The notes beneath the pieces were generated by a model that was not told where the DNA came from, did no database searches, and saw nothing but the letters and a program-made list of their open reading frames with translations. From NCBI GenBank assembly GCA_009840135.1, contig VXOH01000009.1, positions 1-40,307 of the forward strand: a stretch of 40,307 nt of DNA, in the 5' to 3' direction. The position numbers and the translations under genes were made by a program. The stretch comes from Chloroflexota bacterium. Its GTDB lineage: Bacteria; Chloroflexota; Dehalococcoidia; Lucifugimonadales; UBA3495. This document shows, piece after piece, positions 32,659 through 40,307 of this stretch (positions within the stretch are counted from its first letter, which is position 1; every line of letters begins with the position of its first letter).

Positions 32659-33646
32659 TTCAGTCCAAACCAACGGTCCCACCGGAACCAAGCTCGGCCT
32701 CCTGCTGCCCACCCGTGGCCTCCTCCTGGCCGAAGAACGGCCCCAAAGCGCAGACCGGATCCTGGATCTCGCTTGCCGGGCCGAAGACGCGGGCCTGGAC
32801 TCGGTGTGGGTTGGCGACAGCCTGACCGCCAAACCCCGCCTGGAGCCTTTAACCACCCTGGCCGCCGTTGCCGCTCGTACCAGCCGTGTGCGATTGGGGA
32901 CTGCCGTCCTGCTTATGGCCCTGCGCCACCCGGTGCTCCTGTCCCAATCCCTTGGCACGGTGGACCTCATTTCCAAGGGCCGTTTGATGATTGCCGCCGG
33001 TGTTGGCGGGGCCTTTAACGATGAGCAGCAGGCCGAATGGAAGGCAGCCGGCGTATCCGCGCGTCGCCGGGCCAGCCGAACGGAGGAAATGGCCCATATA
33101 GTGAAGGGCCTGGGCAGAGGCGAAACTGTGACCTTTGCCGGAAGACACTTCGACCTGGATTCCGTCACCGTCAAGCCGTGGCCGGTGCAGGATGGGGGCG
33201 TGCCCTTGTACCTGGCCTGTCACTGGCGTTCCGGTGCTCGAGACGCCCAGATTCGTCGCGCCGCCAGGTTTGCCGACGGAATCATTTCCATCTCAGATAC
33301 CCCGGAAGAGCACGCGAGGGTAATAGAAGCGGTAAGAGCCGAAGCGGCCCAGCTCGGCAGGGACCCGGCCTCCCTGGAATCGGTAATGTACCTCACCGTC
33401 AACATGGACTCGGACGTGGCCCGGGCCGAAGAAGAGGCGGAACGCTACCTGCTCGGCTATTATGGAGCCAACATTTGGGGTAGCCGCTGGGGTCCTTTTG
33501 GCGGTCCGGAGCGAGTCCGGGAACGAATCGCCGAATACGTTGAAGCGGGAGCGGACACGGTGGTAGTCCGATTTGCTTCCTTTGAACCGGAACGGCAGTT
33601 GAGCGCGTTCCTTGAACGGGTGGCGCCGGCTTTCGGTACCGTTTGA
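32639..33646 (+). CDS. LLM-class F420-dependent oxidoreductase
   Basis: A 335-residue luciferase-like monooxygenase-family protein, a TIM barrel that usually binds F420. It starts at GTG and overlaps cofC by 20 bases. Family marks are GLDSVWVGDSLTAKPRLEPL, RVRLGTAVLLMALRHPV, AQSLGTVDLISKGRL (given as SQSLG here) and the later GVPLYLACHWRSGARDAQI. Its physical linkage to the F420 genes supports F420 over FMN as cofactor. The substrate is unknown. Confidence 0.88.
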   Translation: MTQPQSDSVQTNGPTGTKLGLLLPTRGLLLAEERPQSADRILDLACRAEDAGLDSVWVGDSLTAKPRLEPLTTLAAVAARTSRVRLGTAVLLMALRHPVLLSQSLGTVDLISKGRLMIAAGVGGAFNDEQQAEWKAAGVSARRRASRTEEMAHIVKGLGRGETVTFAGRHFDLDSVTVKPWPVQDGGVPLYLACHWRSGARDAQIRRAARFADGIISISDTPEEHARVIEAVRAEAAQLGRDPASLESVMYLTVNMDSDVARAEEEAERYLLGYYGANIWGSRWGPFGGPERVRERIAEYVEAGADTVVVRFASFEPERQLSAFLERVAPAFGTV

Positions 33647-33707
33647 CCCCAAGGCTCAGGAGCAAAATCAGGCAGACAAGACCGGCAAGGGTTTATGGAG
33701 GTTATTC

Positions 33708-34481
33708 TTGTATCCGATTGACCTGAGCGGCAGGAAGGGCATCGTTTTTGGCGTCGCCAACGACCGCAGCATCGCATGGGCCATAGCCGGCATCCTGGGT
33801 TCGGCAGGAGCCCAGCTTGCCCTGACCTACCAGAACGAGCGCCTGAAAGACCGGGTGGTCCGGCTGGCGGGAGAACTGGAGGGCGCCATTGCCCTGCCCT
33901 GCGACGCCTCCGATGACGCTCAAATCCAGGAGGTGTTCGAGCAGGTCGGAAGCGCCTTCGGTGACATTTCCTTCATGGTCCACAGCATTGCCTTCGCCAA
34001 CCGAGAGGACCTGTCCGGTCGCTTCGCCGACACCGGAAGGGAGGGCTTTCGCGTCGCGCTGGACGTCAGCGCCTACACCCTGATTCCCCTGGTGAAGCAC
34101 GCCGCCCCGCTGATGAAAGAAGGCGGAAGCGTCATCGCCATGACCTTTGAAGCCTCGCAGAAAGTGTACCCTGGTTACAACGTCATGGGCACGGCCAAGG
34201 CGGCCCTGGAGAACAGCGTCCGGCAACTGGCTGCCGAGTTCGGCCAGGACAACATCCGTGTCAACGCCATATCAGCGGGCCCGCTGGACACACTGGCCGC
34301 CCGCGGCATACACGGCTTCCTGGACATGAAGAAAATCCACGCGGAACGGGCGCCCCTCAAGCGCAATATTGTCGCGGACGAAGTCGCCAAGACGGCGCTG
34401 TTCCTGTGCAGTGACCTGTCCAGCGGCATTACCGGCTCCATCATTCCCGTGGATGCCGGTTACCACATCATGGCCATCTGA
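33708..34481 (+). CDS. fabI: Enoyl-[acyl-carrier-protein] reductase FabI
   Basis: A 257-residue FabI, which reduces enoyl-ACP with NAD(P)H in the last step of fatty acid elongation. The divergent SDR cofactor loop GIVFGVANDRSIAWAIA is right at the N-terminus. The FabI-type catalytic pair Tyr-x6-Lys is in YNVMGTAKAAL. The frame is open back to 33612, but TTG at 33708 has GGAGG 6 bases upstream and gives the canonical start MYPIDLSGRK. It follows the LLM gene by 61 bases and may share the F420 operon transcript. Confidence 0.93.
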   Translation: MYPIDLSGRKGIVFGVANDRSIAWAIAGILGSAGAQLALTYQNERLKDRVVRLAGELEGAIALPCDASDDAQIQEVFEQVGSAFGDISFMVHSIAFANREDLSGRFADTGREGFRVALDVSAYTLIPLVKHAAPLMKEGGSVIAMTFEASQKVYPGYNVMGTAKAALENSVRQLAAEFGQDNIRVNAISAGPLDTLAARGIHGFLDMKKIHAERAPLKRNIVADEVAKTALFLCSDLSSGITGSIIPVDAGYHIMAI

Positions 34482-34587
34482 ATTTTGGCCATCCAGGTCG
34501 CGTACCCCACCAGTATTACTGCGGGCGGCGGTTTTCCTTGGCCTCTCCATCCACCGGACCTCCCCTTGTTGAAAGACCGGAACGAAA

Positions 34588-34614
34588 TTGGGGCGGGATT
34601 GAAGCCCGCCCCAA
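34588..34614. terminator. Bidirectional terminator-like hairpin between convergent genes
   Basis: TTGGGGCGGG and CCCGCCCCAA form a perfect 10-bp stem with loop ATTGAAG. On the minus strand TTTCGTT follows; on the plus strand AAACTCTT follows. It lies between fabI and the convergent zinc-ribbon/TPR gene and may serve both. Confidence 0.7.
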
Positions 34615-34641
34615 AACTCTTGTCACCCCGGTCCGGATGCC

Positions 34642-35613
34642 TTAGAAGGCTTCCAGCCGTCGCTGGTCTGCCTTCTGTCGTTCCGGGCGACCCAGGCGGC
34701 CATAGGCTTCCGCCCGCCGCTCCAAGGCCTCCTTGTAGTCGGGGTCCAGAGCGATTGCCTTGGTAAACTGGTCAATCGCTTCCTGAAACCGTCCCTGATT
34801 GAACAGGGAAATGCCTCTCTCAGTCATGTTGGCCGGCGTAGGAATTGGCCTGGGCGCCCGAGGAGCGCCAGCGGACGGGGAAGGCGGCACTGGCGCAGGT
34901 TCCGCGTCAGCCGCAGTGTGCGGAACCTGCTCAGGCGCCTGTCCTGGAGCATGCTCAACTGCCTGGGCCGACGCCTGGGCCGATACCGGCTCCGACATCG
35001 TCTCCTGGGCCAGCACGGGTTCCGGCGCTACGTCGGGAGAAGCCTCGGGGACACTTTCTGCGACAGAGTCCGGCGCGGGCTCAGAGGCTGCCTCCGGTAC
35101 CGATTCCTGCGCCGGCGGTTGGAACCTTTCTGCCGGTGCGACACCATCATGCCCGGTGGTTTCCGCCTCCGCCAAGCCCTTGCCCGGCGCCGATGAGGTA
35201 TCGGGAGCCGCTTCCTCTGCAACAGCCGTTTCCGCCACGCCCGCCGAGCTGAGGGTTGTCTGCCCCTGCTGGGAACTGTCCGAGGAAATGCGGGACAGGT
35301 CCCAGCCACACTGGACGCAGAAGTTCAATCCTCCTGTCTCAGTGGCCCCGCAGCTGGGGCAGGTCATGGATTCAGCTCTCTTCCCCCTCCGGAAAAGGGG
35401 ACTGCGGAAGAGCAGCAGGAAGATAAGCGGGGCAATGACCACCGGCGCCAGGAAGTTCGGGCTGAAATTCCAGGCCAGTGCAATGAGCAGGACAGATGCA
35501 ACTCCCCAGACCCAGGGATTCAGACCCTTGTTCCTGGCCAACCTGGTCGTCCATAGAACGATCACACCCAGGGAGACCAGTTGAAGAATTGTCTGTATAG
35601 ACAGTTCAGGCAT
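34642..35613 (-). CDS. Membrane-anchored zinc-ribbon protein with TPR domain
   Basis: A 323-residue modular protein. Two or three hydrophobic helices lie at about 7-24, 34-50 and 55-70. They are followed by a zinc ribbon C85-x2-C88-x10-C99-x2-C102 (CPSCGA, then CVQCGW). A long Ala/Pro/Glu-rich, low-complexity linker runs from about 110 to 260. The C-terminal 60 residues are a TPR unit (GISLFNQGRFQEAIDQFTKA, then LDPDYKEALERRAEAYGRLG). No catalytic motif is present. The layout suggests a membrane-tethered scaffold with a flexible arm. No close family is recognised, and it is alone on its strand. Confidence 0.8.
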   Translation of the reverse strand: MPELSIQTILQLVSLGVIVLWTTRLARNKGLNPWVWGVASVLLIALAWNFSPNFLAPVVIAPLIFLLLFRSPLFRRGKRAESMTCPSCGATETGGLNFCVQCGWDLSRISSDSSQQGQTTLSSAGVAETAVAEEAAPDTSSAPGKGLAEAETTGHDGVAPAERFQPPAQESVPEAASEPAPDSVAESVPEASPDVAPEPVLAQETMSEPVSAQASAQAVEHAPGQAPEQVPHTAADAEPAPVPPSPSAGAPRAPRPIPTPANMTERGISLFNQGRFQEAIDQFTKAIALDPDYKEALERRAEAYGRLGRPERQKADQRRLEAF

Positions 35614-36021
35614 ATAGTTAGCTACGTGGAGAACCTGTTATTGGACTGCTTTAGAGAGGTGAATATGGACACCTCCCATAGATAGAAATATACACGCAAA
35701 GGCAAGGCTAGACAATGGCTTGCGTCGCGAGGGATCCTTTCAGCCTCCGTTTGCCGAGTGACATCGCCAGCCTTAAGTTGCCGGGGAATTCCCTTCCCAC
35801 CCTTCCTCCGGCTGGCAACGAGCTGCGGATGCCGCTCAACCTGCCAGCCGCTGCCCCCGTCATTCCCGCCGTTGCCCCGGAAAACACTGCCTCTGCTTTG
35901 GCGCTTGATGCATATCCATGCAACCGGTTCGGGCGCAAGAGAGGCAATCCACTCCGGTTTTCGGTGCAGGAATGGCCCTTGAGCCCCGCACAGTCCGAAC
36001 CCTCGCCGCTTGTTCGCAAGT
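35614..36021. other. Gene-free stretch upstream of the FBPase gene
   Basis: About 400 bases with open frames on both strands (35622-36062 minus, 35715-36098 plus), neither with a recognisable domain or binding site. A TGCAT/ATGCA palindrome is at 35909-35922. The composition resembles dispersed GC-rich repeat debris. I consider it non-coding. Confidence 0.45.
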
Positions 36022-36050
36022 TTGACCCCAAATGGCAATGTTGGTATAAT
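36022..36050 (+). promoter_or_regulatory. Promoter of the class V FBPase gene
   Basis: TTGACC (36022-36027), a 17-base spacer and a perfect TATAAT (36045-36050). Transcription would start near 36057, giving a leader of about 105 bases. Confidence 0.85.
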
Positions 36051-36162
36051 CCCGGACTGCAAAACCGCTCTTCAAGACACCCTTTAGAGTACACCTGATC
36101 ATCGTTACTTTCCGCCAGCCCGAAAAATTAATTCGGTGGCTGCGCCTCAAGGAGTTTTGGGT

Positions 36163-37341
36163 ATGAAACTGACCATTTCGGTTCTGAAAGCTGACGTTGG
36201 TTCCATTGGCGGCCACACCAAGCCGTCCCAGCGGATGATGGAGGCCGTTGAGAAAGAGGTAGCCGATGCCATCAGCGGCGGCCTCCTGATCGACGGATAC
36301 GTGGGCCATACCGGCGACGACATCTGCATGACCACCACCCATACCCGGGGCGCCAACGATACGGACGTTCACCAATTCGCCTGGAGCACCTTCCTGAAGG
36401 CCACGGACATTGCCAGGCAGTACGGTCTCTACGGGGCCGGTCAGGACTTGCTGGCTGACGCCCCTTCCGGGAACATCCGGGGCGCGGGACCGGCGGTGGC
36501 CGAGGTTGAGTTTGATCATGACCCCATAAAGACCAACCCGGTAAGGCCGGCCGAGTCCTTCTTTGTGCTGGCCGCCGACAAGTGCGGCCCCGGCGCTTAC
36601 AACCTGCCCATGTTCCTGGGCTTTGCCGATCCCATGTATTGCGGCGGGCTGATGCTGCCCAGGCTCAGCGAAGGTTTTACCTTCAACGTCATTGACATGG
36701 ACAACACCGAGGGAGACAGCCTGATTGCCCTCAACGCTCCGGAAGACTACTACAAGCTGGCCGTACTGCTCCGGGACAATGAGCGGTTCGGCATAGACTC
36801 CATAGTGTCCCGGTACTCCGGTCAGACGGCCGCGGCCATTTCCGCCACCCGCCTCCACAACATCGCCGGAAGCTACACCGGCAAGGACGACCCGGTGGCT
36901 GTGGTGCGAAACCAGGGAATCTTCCCGGCGCCGGAGGAACTGACGTCCCCCTATGCCAAGGCCCACTACATCGGCGGTGACGCCCGCGGCTCTCACGTTA
37001 TGCCCCTCATGCCCGTGCCCATCAACACCCCGGTTACCGGCATGTATTGCCTGCCGCTGGTTTCCTGCGTCGGCTTCTCCATAGCCGCCGATGGGACCTT
37101 CTCCGACTCCAGCATCGACTTCTTTGACAATCCTTCGTGGGACCATGTACGCATGCTGGCCCAGCAGAAGGGCATCGAAATGCGGTCCCAGGGCTGGTCC
37201 GGCGCGGCCATGCTGCCCTACGGCGAGCTTGAATACTCCGGCTTCCGCCAGAGCATCGGCGACCTGGTTGACCGGTTTGCCTACCGCAACGGCCACGGCG
37301 CGGATGTACCGGAAAAGGCCGCCACCGCCGACAACGATTAA
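36163..37341 (+). CDS. Class V fructose-1,6-bisphosphate aldolase/phosphatase
   Basis: A 392-residue archaeal-type bifunctional enzyme (FBPA/P) that makes fructose 1,6-bisphosphate from triose phosphates and dephosphorylates it to fructose 6-phosphate in gluconeogenesis. Hallmarks are MKLTISVLKADVGSIGGHT at the N-terminus, GYVGHTGDDICMTTTH, FAWSTFLKATDIARQYGLYG, DKCGPGAYNLPMF, DMDNTEGDS and YCLPLVSCVGFS. The frame is open to 36136, but the ATG at 36163 has AAGGAG 8 bases upstream and matches the family start. It is a single-gene unit with its own promoter and terminator. Confidence 0.95.
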   Translation: MKLTISVLKADVGSIGGHTKPSQRMMEAVEKEVADAISGGLLIDGYVGHTGDDICMTTTHTRGANDTDVHQFAWSTFLKATDIARQYGLYGAGQDLLADAPSGNIRGAGPAVAEVEFDHDPIKTNPVRPAESFFVLAADKCGPGAYNLPMFLGFADPMYCGGLMLPRLSEGFTFNVIDMDNTEGDSLIALNAPEDYYKLAVLLRDNERFGIDSIVSRYSGQTAAAISATRLHNIAGSYTGKDDPVAVVRNQGIFPAPEELTSPYAKAHYIGGDARGSHVMPLMPVPINTPVTGMYCLPLVSCVGFSIAADGTFSDSSIDFFDNPSWDHVRMLAQQKGIEMRSQGWSGAAMLPYGELEYSGFRQSIGDLVDRFAYRNGHGADVPEKAATADND

Positions 37342-37379
37342 TTGCAAACAAGACCTTGAACGGTTGACCACAGCCTTTG

Positions 37380-37410
37380 GGGGCGCGCCACTACGCGCCC
37401 CTTTAGTTTT
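37380..37410 (+). terminator. Rho-independent terminator after the FBPase gene
   Basis: GGGGCGCG-CCACTA-CGCGCCCC forms a perfect 8-bp stem, followed by TTTAGTTTT. Confidence 0.9.
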
Positions 37411-37445
37411 CTCGTACTATTAGTTAAGGCTCGGGAGAGATTAGG

Positions 37446-37922
37446 ATGGAGAAGAGTCGCAACTTTGGTGGACGGGCTTTTACGTACATTGGTGCCATTA
37501 AGCCTGAACGTGACCTTAGCTGCGTAGTCGTTAGAGAATTCCCACAGGGCAGGTATCTCAACTCGAAAAATTTGGCCATGCATCGCTATGGAGCGGGTCC
37601 CTTTTGCCGATTTCAGGTTGCGACAGGATGGTCACAGGGTGGAGTCTACGTATTAACTAGGGAAGAAGAAATCCTCTATGTTGGCGAATGCCAGAACTTG
37701 GAGGAACGCTGGGGAACAAGAGGTTATGGCCGGATACATCCCCGGAATTGCTTTCAGGGTGGACAGCAAACCAATTGCCGAATCAATAACCTAATCTGTA
37801 TGGAATCCCCGACCAGCCCAGAGTTGGCCCTGTGGTTCTTTCAAATGAATGGAGATAAACAAGAGCGGGTAGCTGCCGAGACAGGCTTGATAGCCTCCAC
37901 TAAGCCCCCTTGGAATCGTTGA
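37446..37922 (+). CDS. Orphan GIY-YIG nuclease domain protein
   Basis: A 158-residue protein whose middle and C-terminal parts form a GIY-YIG domain. The two signature strands are G66-V67-Y68 (GGVYVL) and Y78-V79-G80 (ILYVGE). R88 fits the catalytic arginine, and E145 lies in ETGLIASTKPPWN, the usual end of the domain. The first 60 residues (with FTYIGAIKPERDLSCVV) are not recognised and may bind DNA or a partner. GGGAGAG lies before the ATG. Codon use is somewhat more AT-rich than in its neighbours, a hint of recent arrival. It is too short for UvrC; a stand-alone or defence-related nuclease is possible. Confidence 0.75.
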   Translation: MEKSRNFGGRAFTYIGAIKPERDLSCVVVREFPQGRYLNSKNLAMHRYGAGPFCRFQVATGWSQGGVYVLTREEEILYVGECQNLEERWGTRGYGRIHPRNCFQGGQQTNCRINNLICMESPTSPELALWFFQMNGDKQERVAAETGLIASTKPPWNR

Positions 37923-37981
37923 CATCCATGTCGTGCGATGGCGAATGGCGGTTCAAGCCCCCTAGAGCGCTATAAAGAACA

Positions 37982-38010
37982 GGCCCCGGCAATGTCACCG
38001 GGGCCTTCAT
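37982..38010. terminator. Bidirectional terminator between convergent genes
   Basis: GGCCCCGG-CAATGTCA-CCGGGGCC is a perfect 8-bp stem. TTCATT follows on the plus strand and TGTTCTTTAT on the minus strand. It separates the GIY-YIG gene from the aminotransferase gene. Confidence 0.8.
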
Positions 38011-38041
38011 TACATTGGAGAACATTCGTGCCTAAATAACC

Positions 38042-39241
38042 TTACCCCCTCAGCACCCCATGCCGCTCAAAGATGCGCGCCAGTTCCGCCACACCCTCGG
38101 ATACGGTTTCAGCGGTGGGGTGTCCGAAGCAAAGCCTGGCGCAATTGGCCCCCCTGCCCTCCGGTGAGAACATGGTGCCATTGTAATAGCCTACCCCTTC
38201 CTGGAAAGACTGCTCCTGCAGGGCCGCCAGGTCAACGTCCTCTGGCATCTCCAGCCACACGTAGAGGCCGCCTTCAGGTTTGCTCCACTGGGCCTGGTCG
38301 CCAAAATTTTCGCCCAGGGCCGAGAGCATGGCATCCCGCTTGACCCTCAAGGACTGGTTCTGCTCGTCAATGTGGTCGTCCATGCCCCCCTTGGCAAATT
38401 CCTGGACGGCCAGGGCGGCGAACTGGTTGACGCCCCCGCCACCCTTGAAGCTCATGGCACGCTGGATTACTTCTTGGGGAGCCACCATGTACCCCAGTCG
38501 CACCCCGGGCGCAACTATCTTGGAGAAGGAACCCACGTAGAGCACACGACCCGAATCGTCCATGGAATACATGGAGGTGACGTCCTCGCCTTCGAACCGC
38601 AGGTCAACGTAGCAGTCGTCTTCCAGCACGGGCACGCCGTACTTTTCCGTGATTTCCAGCGTCTTCAATCGTCGTTCCCGGGTCATGGTCCAGCCCAGCG
38701 GGTTCTGGAATACCGGTATGGTGTAGAGGAACTTCACCCTCTTGCCCTCGGCGGCCACCGATGCCAGGGTGCTTTCCAGGTCTTCCGGAATGATGCCCTC
38801 GTCGTCGCACCGGACGCTGCGCACGTCGGCGCCGAACCGGCGCATGGACCTCAGCGTCCCCAGGTAAACGTACTCCTCCGTCAGTAGCACGTCGCCCGGG
38901 TCGGTCAAGGCGGCTATCAGCATAGAGATTGCTTCTCCGGAACCCGAGGTCAAGACTATGTCATCGGGCGTGACAGTCATATTGCGGTCGCGGGCCAGCT
39001 TGTCGGCCACCCACTCCCTGAGGGAGGGCAATCCGGCGGAAACGGGGTAGAGGGCCAGGCCCTTCCCTTCCCGCTCCAGGGCTACCCGCAAGGAGTCTGC
39101 CAGCCCTTCCAGGGGCAGGGTGTCCGGGTCGGGATAAGCCACCGCAAAATCGTACTTGGCGTGACGATTCTCTCCCCGCACTACGGGAACGGAAAGCTGC
39201 GAATAAAGGCTGTCGTAGTTGAAACTATTCGAGGTTGCCAT
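38042..39241 (-). CDS. PLP-dependent class I/II aminotransferase
   Basis: A 399-residue fold-type I aminotransferase of the MocR-like/2-aminoadipate transaminase group, here without a GntR DNA-binding domain. Key residues are Y65-P66 in LALYPVSAG, N180-P181 in IPVFQNPLGW, D208/D209 and Y211 in VLEDDCYVDL, K241 in GSFSKIVAPGVRLGY (the Schiff-base lysine) and R248. The substrate is not predictable by eye; relatives act on 2-aminoadipate, aromatic or branched-chain amino acids. AAGGAGG lies about 8 bases before the ATG. It follows aspS on the same strand after a 103-base gap. Confidence 0.92.
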   Translation of the reverse strand: MATSNSFNYDSLYSQLSVPVVRGENRHAKYDFAVAYPDPDTLPLEGLADSLRVALEREGKGLALYPVSAGLPSLREWVADKLARDRNMTVTPDDIVLTSGSGEAISMLIAALTDPGDVLLTEEYVYLGTLRSMRRFGADVRSVRCDDEGIIPEDLESTLASVAAEGKRVKFLYTIPVFQNPLGWTMTRERRLKTLEITEKYGVPVLEDDCYVDLRFEGEDVTSMYSMDDSGRVLYVGSFSKIVAPGVRLGYMVAPQEVIQRAMSFKGGGGVNQFAALAVQEFAKGGMDDHIDEQNQSLRVKRDAMLSALGENFGDQAQWSKPEGGLYVWLEMPEDVDLAALQEQSFQEGVGYYNGTMFSPEGRGANCARLCFGHPTAETVSEGVAELARIFERHGVLRG

Positions 39242-39312
39242 GCTGGTTGCCTCCTTGTTGCCGGCGGTCCAAGTCTGTCTCCCGCCGCTGGTGTTTCGCC
39301 GGTTGAACCCGT

Positions 39313-39328
39313 GTCACCGAAGGGTGAC
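39313..39328. repeat. Small hairpin after aspS
   Basis: GTCACC-GAAG-GGTGAC is a perfect 6-bp stem 17 bases past the aspS stop. No T-run follows, so readthrough into the aminotransferase gene is likely. GTGACGGTTA is repeated directly just beside it. Confidence 0.45.
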
Positions 39329-39344
39329 GGTTACTGAGTGACGG

Positions 39345-40307
39345 TTATTCGGTAATTCTCAGGGCCAGGTCCCTCAATTGGGCCGCATCAACTTCTGATG
39401 GAGAACCAAAAAGCAGGTCGGTACCGCTCTGGGTCTTGGGAAATGCTATCACGTCACGGATGGAATCCGCGCCCGCCAGGATGGTTACCAGGCGGTCTAT
39501 GCCCGGCGCGATGCCTCCGTGGGGCGGAGCGCCGTATTCAAAGGCTTCTAGAATATGTCCGAATCGTGCTTCAACCTGGTCCGGCGAATATCCCAGTACG
39601 GCGAAGATTTTTTCCTGCAACTCCCGCCGGTGTATCCGAATGCTGCCACTGGCCAACTCGGACCCGTTGCAAACCAGGTCGTAGGCCTTGGACTCGATAC
39701 CCCCCAGTTCTTCCCCGTCCAGCAGGGATTCCTTGCCATCAGCGGGGGATGTAAAGGGATGGTGGGAGGAGTCCCAGCGGTTGTTGTTATCGTCCCATTC
39801 AAAGAGGGGAAAGCCGGTGATGAAGGCGAAGGACAGGGTGTCGTCATCCGGCAACTCCAGCCGCTCCCCGAAGTGGTTGCGCATGGAGCTGAGCCAGAGG
39901 TTGACCCTGCTGGGCGGCCCTGCCATGAGTATGATCAAGTCACCGCCGCTGGCGCCCATTTTTTCCATCAGGCGGCGGGACCATTCCACCGGCATCCGGA
40001 GGCCCGGGGAGAGCAAAATGCTTTTTTCTGCCATTTCAGAAGGGCCGCCCTCACCCTGTATACGAACGTGGCTCATGCCGGCGGCGCCGAACTCCTTGGC
40101 CGTTTCCTCGAGGCGGCGCATGTCCGAGCCGGTGTAGTGCCCCTGTCCAGGCACAACGAAGCCCTTAACGATTCCGCCCCGCTCGATGGTGGCCAGGAAG
40201 ACGCGAAATTCGGTCTCCCCCGCCAGGTCGGTCACGTCGGTCATTTCCAGGCCGAATCGCAGGTCAGGCTTGTCGCTGCCAAATCGGGCCATGGCCTCAT
40301 CATAGGG
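39345..40307 (-). CDS. aspS: Aspartyl-tRNA synthetase, C-terminal part (partial)
   Basis: 321 codons of the C-terminal portion of a bacterial-type AspRS; the 5' end runs off the right edge of the window. The frame enters with [19 protein letters not shown], the standard catalytic-domain segment. The bacterial GAD insertion domain follows ([16 protein letters not shown] onward). Class II motif 3 lies in [18 protein letters not shown]. Bacterial AspRS charges tRNA-Asp; whether it is also non-discriminating for tRNA-Asn cannot be judged, because the N-terminal anticodon domain is outside the window. Confidence 0.96.
   Translation of the reverse strand, partial: PYDEAMARFGSDKPDLRFGLEMTDVTDLAGETEFRVFLATIERGGIVKGFVVPGQGHYTGSDMRRLEETAKEFGAAGMSHVRIQGEGGPSEMAEKSILLSPGLRMPVEWSRRLMEKMGASGGDLIILMAGPPSRVNLWLSSMRNHFGERLELPDDDTLSFAFITGFPLFEWDDNNNRWDSSHHPFTSPADGKESLLDGEELGGIESKAYDLVCNGSELASGSIRIHRRELQEKIFAVLGYSPDQVEARFGHILEAFEYGAPPHGGIAPGIDRLVTILAGADSIRDVIAFPKTQSGTDLLFGSPSEVDAAQLRDLALRITE

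Noticed and set aside
31963-33174. 403-residue minus-strand open frame
   Set aside because: Antisense to cofC and the LLM gene, low complexity, no domain.
35622-36098. Two opposite-strand open frames upstream of the FBPase gene
   Set aside because: No binding sites or domains, and the plus-strand frame runs through the FBPase promoter.
35860-37371. 503-residue minus-strand open frame
   Set aside because: Antisense to the FBPase gene and its promoter; the FBPase frame has strong family motifs.

Overview
The window looks like a piece of chromosome from a Chloroflexota bacterium, probably Dehalococcoidia or SAR202-like. This is an inference from gene content, not a tree. The signs are a GC-rich genome with bacterial housekeeping genes (rpsP, rimM, ruvABC, uvrB, recG, fmt, aspS), a coenzyme F420 cluster (cofG, cofH, cofD, cofC) followed by an LLM-type F420-dependent oxidoreductase, a class V (archaeal-type) fructose-1,6-bisphosphatase, and an ETF pair. 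Many genes have near-consensus sigma70-type promoters (TTGAC-N17-TA-AAT). Several use TTG or GTG starts. No rRNA, tRNA, CRISPR array, transposase or prophage gene was found.

Layout. 1-5.9 kb: a cupin, a DUF1932 dehydrogenase on the other strand, a two-gene HAS-barrel plus HerA-type ATPase operon without NurA, panC with an odd N-terminus, and a small membrane protein. 5.9-8.5 kb: etfB-etfA, then a 740-base gene-free stretch full of dispersed repeats. 8.5-11.7 kb: an unknown four-helix membrane protein overlapping fmt tail to tail, then about 890 bases without a recognised gene. That stretch holds a possible three-way-junction element and a promoter-driven structured RNA with a 19-bp helix and a leader ORF. 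11.7-17.3 kb: rpsP-khpA-rimM, then yebC, ruvC-ruvA and uvrB.

17.4-20 kb: a small HicB-like ORF, a RelE-type toxin-antitoxin pair, and two genes (DUF4392 and DUF1445) that match the two halves of the animal D-glutamate cyclase DGLUCY. 20-28 kb: an orphan OmpR-type regulator with a degenerate receiver, fakA-degV-recG on the minus strand, ruvB from its own promoter, and a NIPSNAP protein. 28.3-34.5 kb: the F420 genes, the LLM oxidoreductase and fabI in one direction, with overlapping or closely spaced ends. 34.6-40.3 kb: a zinc-ribbon/TPR membrane protein, the class V FBP aldolase/phosphatase, an orphan GIY-YIG nuclease, a PLP aminotransferase and the 3' part of aspS.

The genes group into DNA recombination and repair (HerA-like, RuvABC, UvrB, RecG), translation (S16, KhpA, RimM, Fmt, AspRS), lipid and cofactor metabolism (FakA/DegV, FabI, PanC, F420) and electron transfer (ETF, F420). 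The best candidates for something undescribed are the structured RNA at 11279-11513, the HAS-barrel/HerA pair, and the operator-like inverted repeats in front of ruvB, uvrB and the D-glutamate genes.
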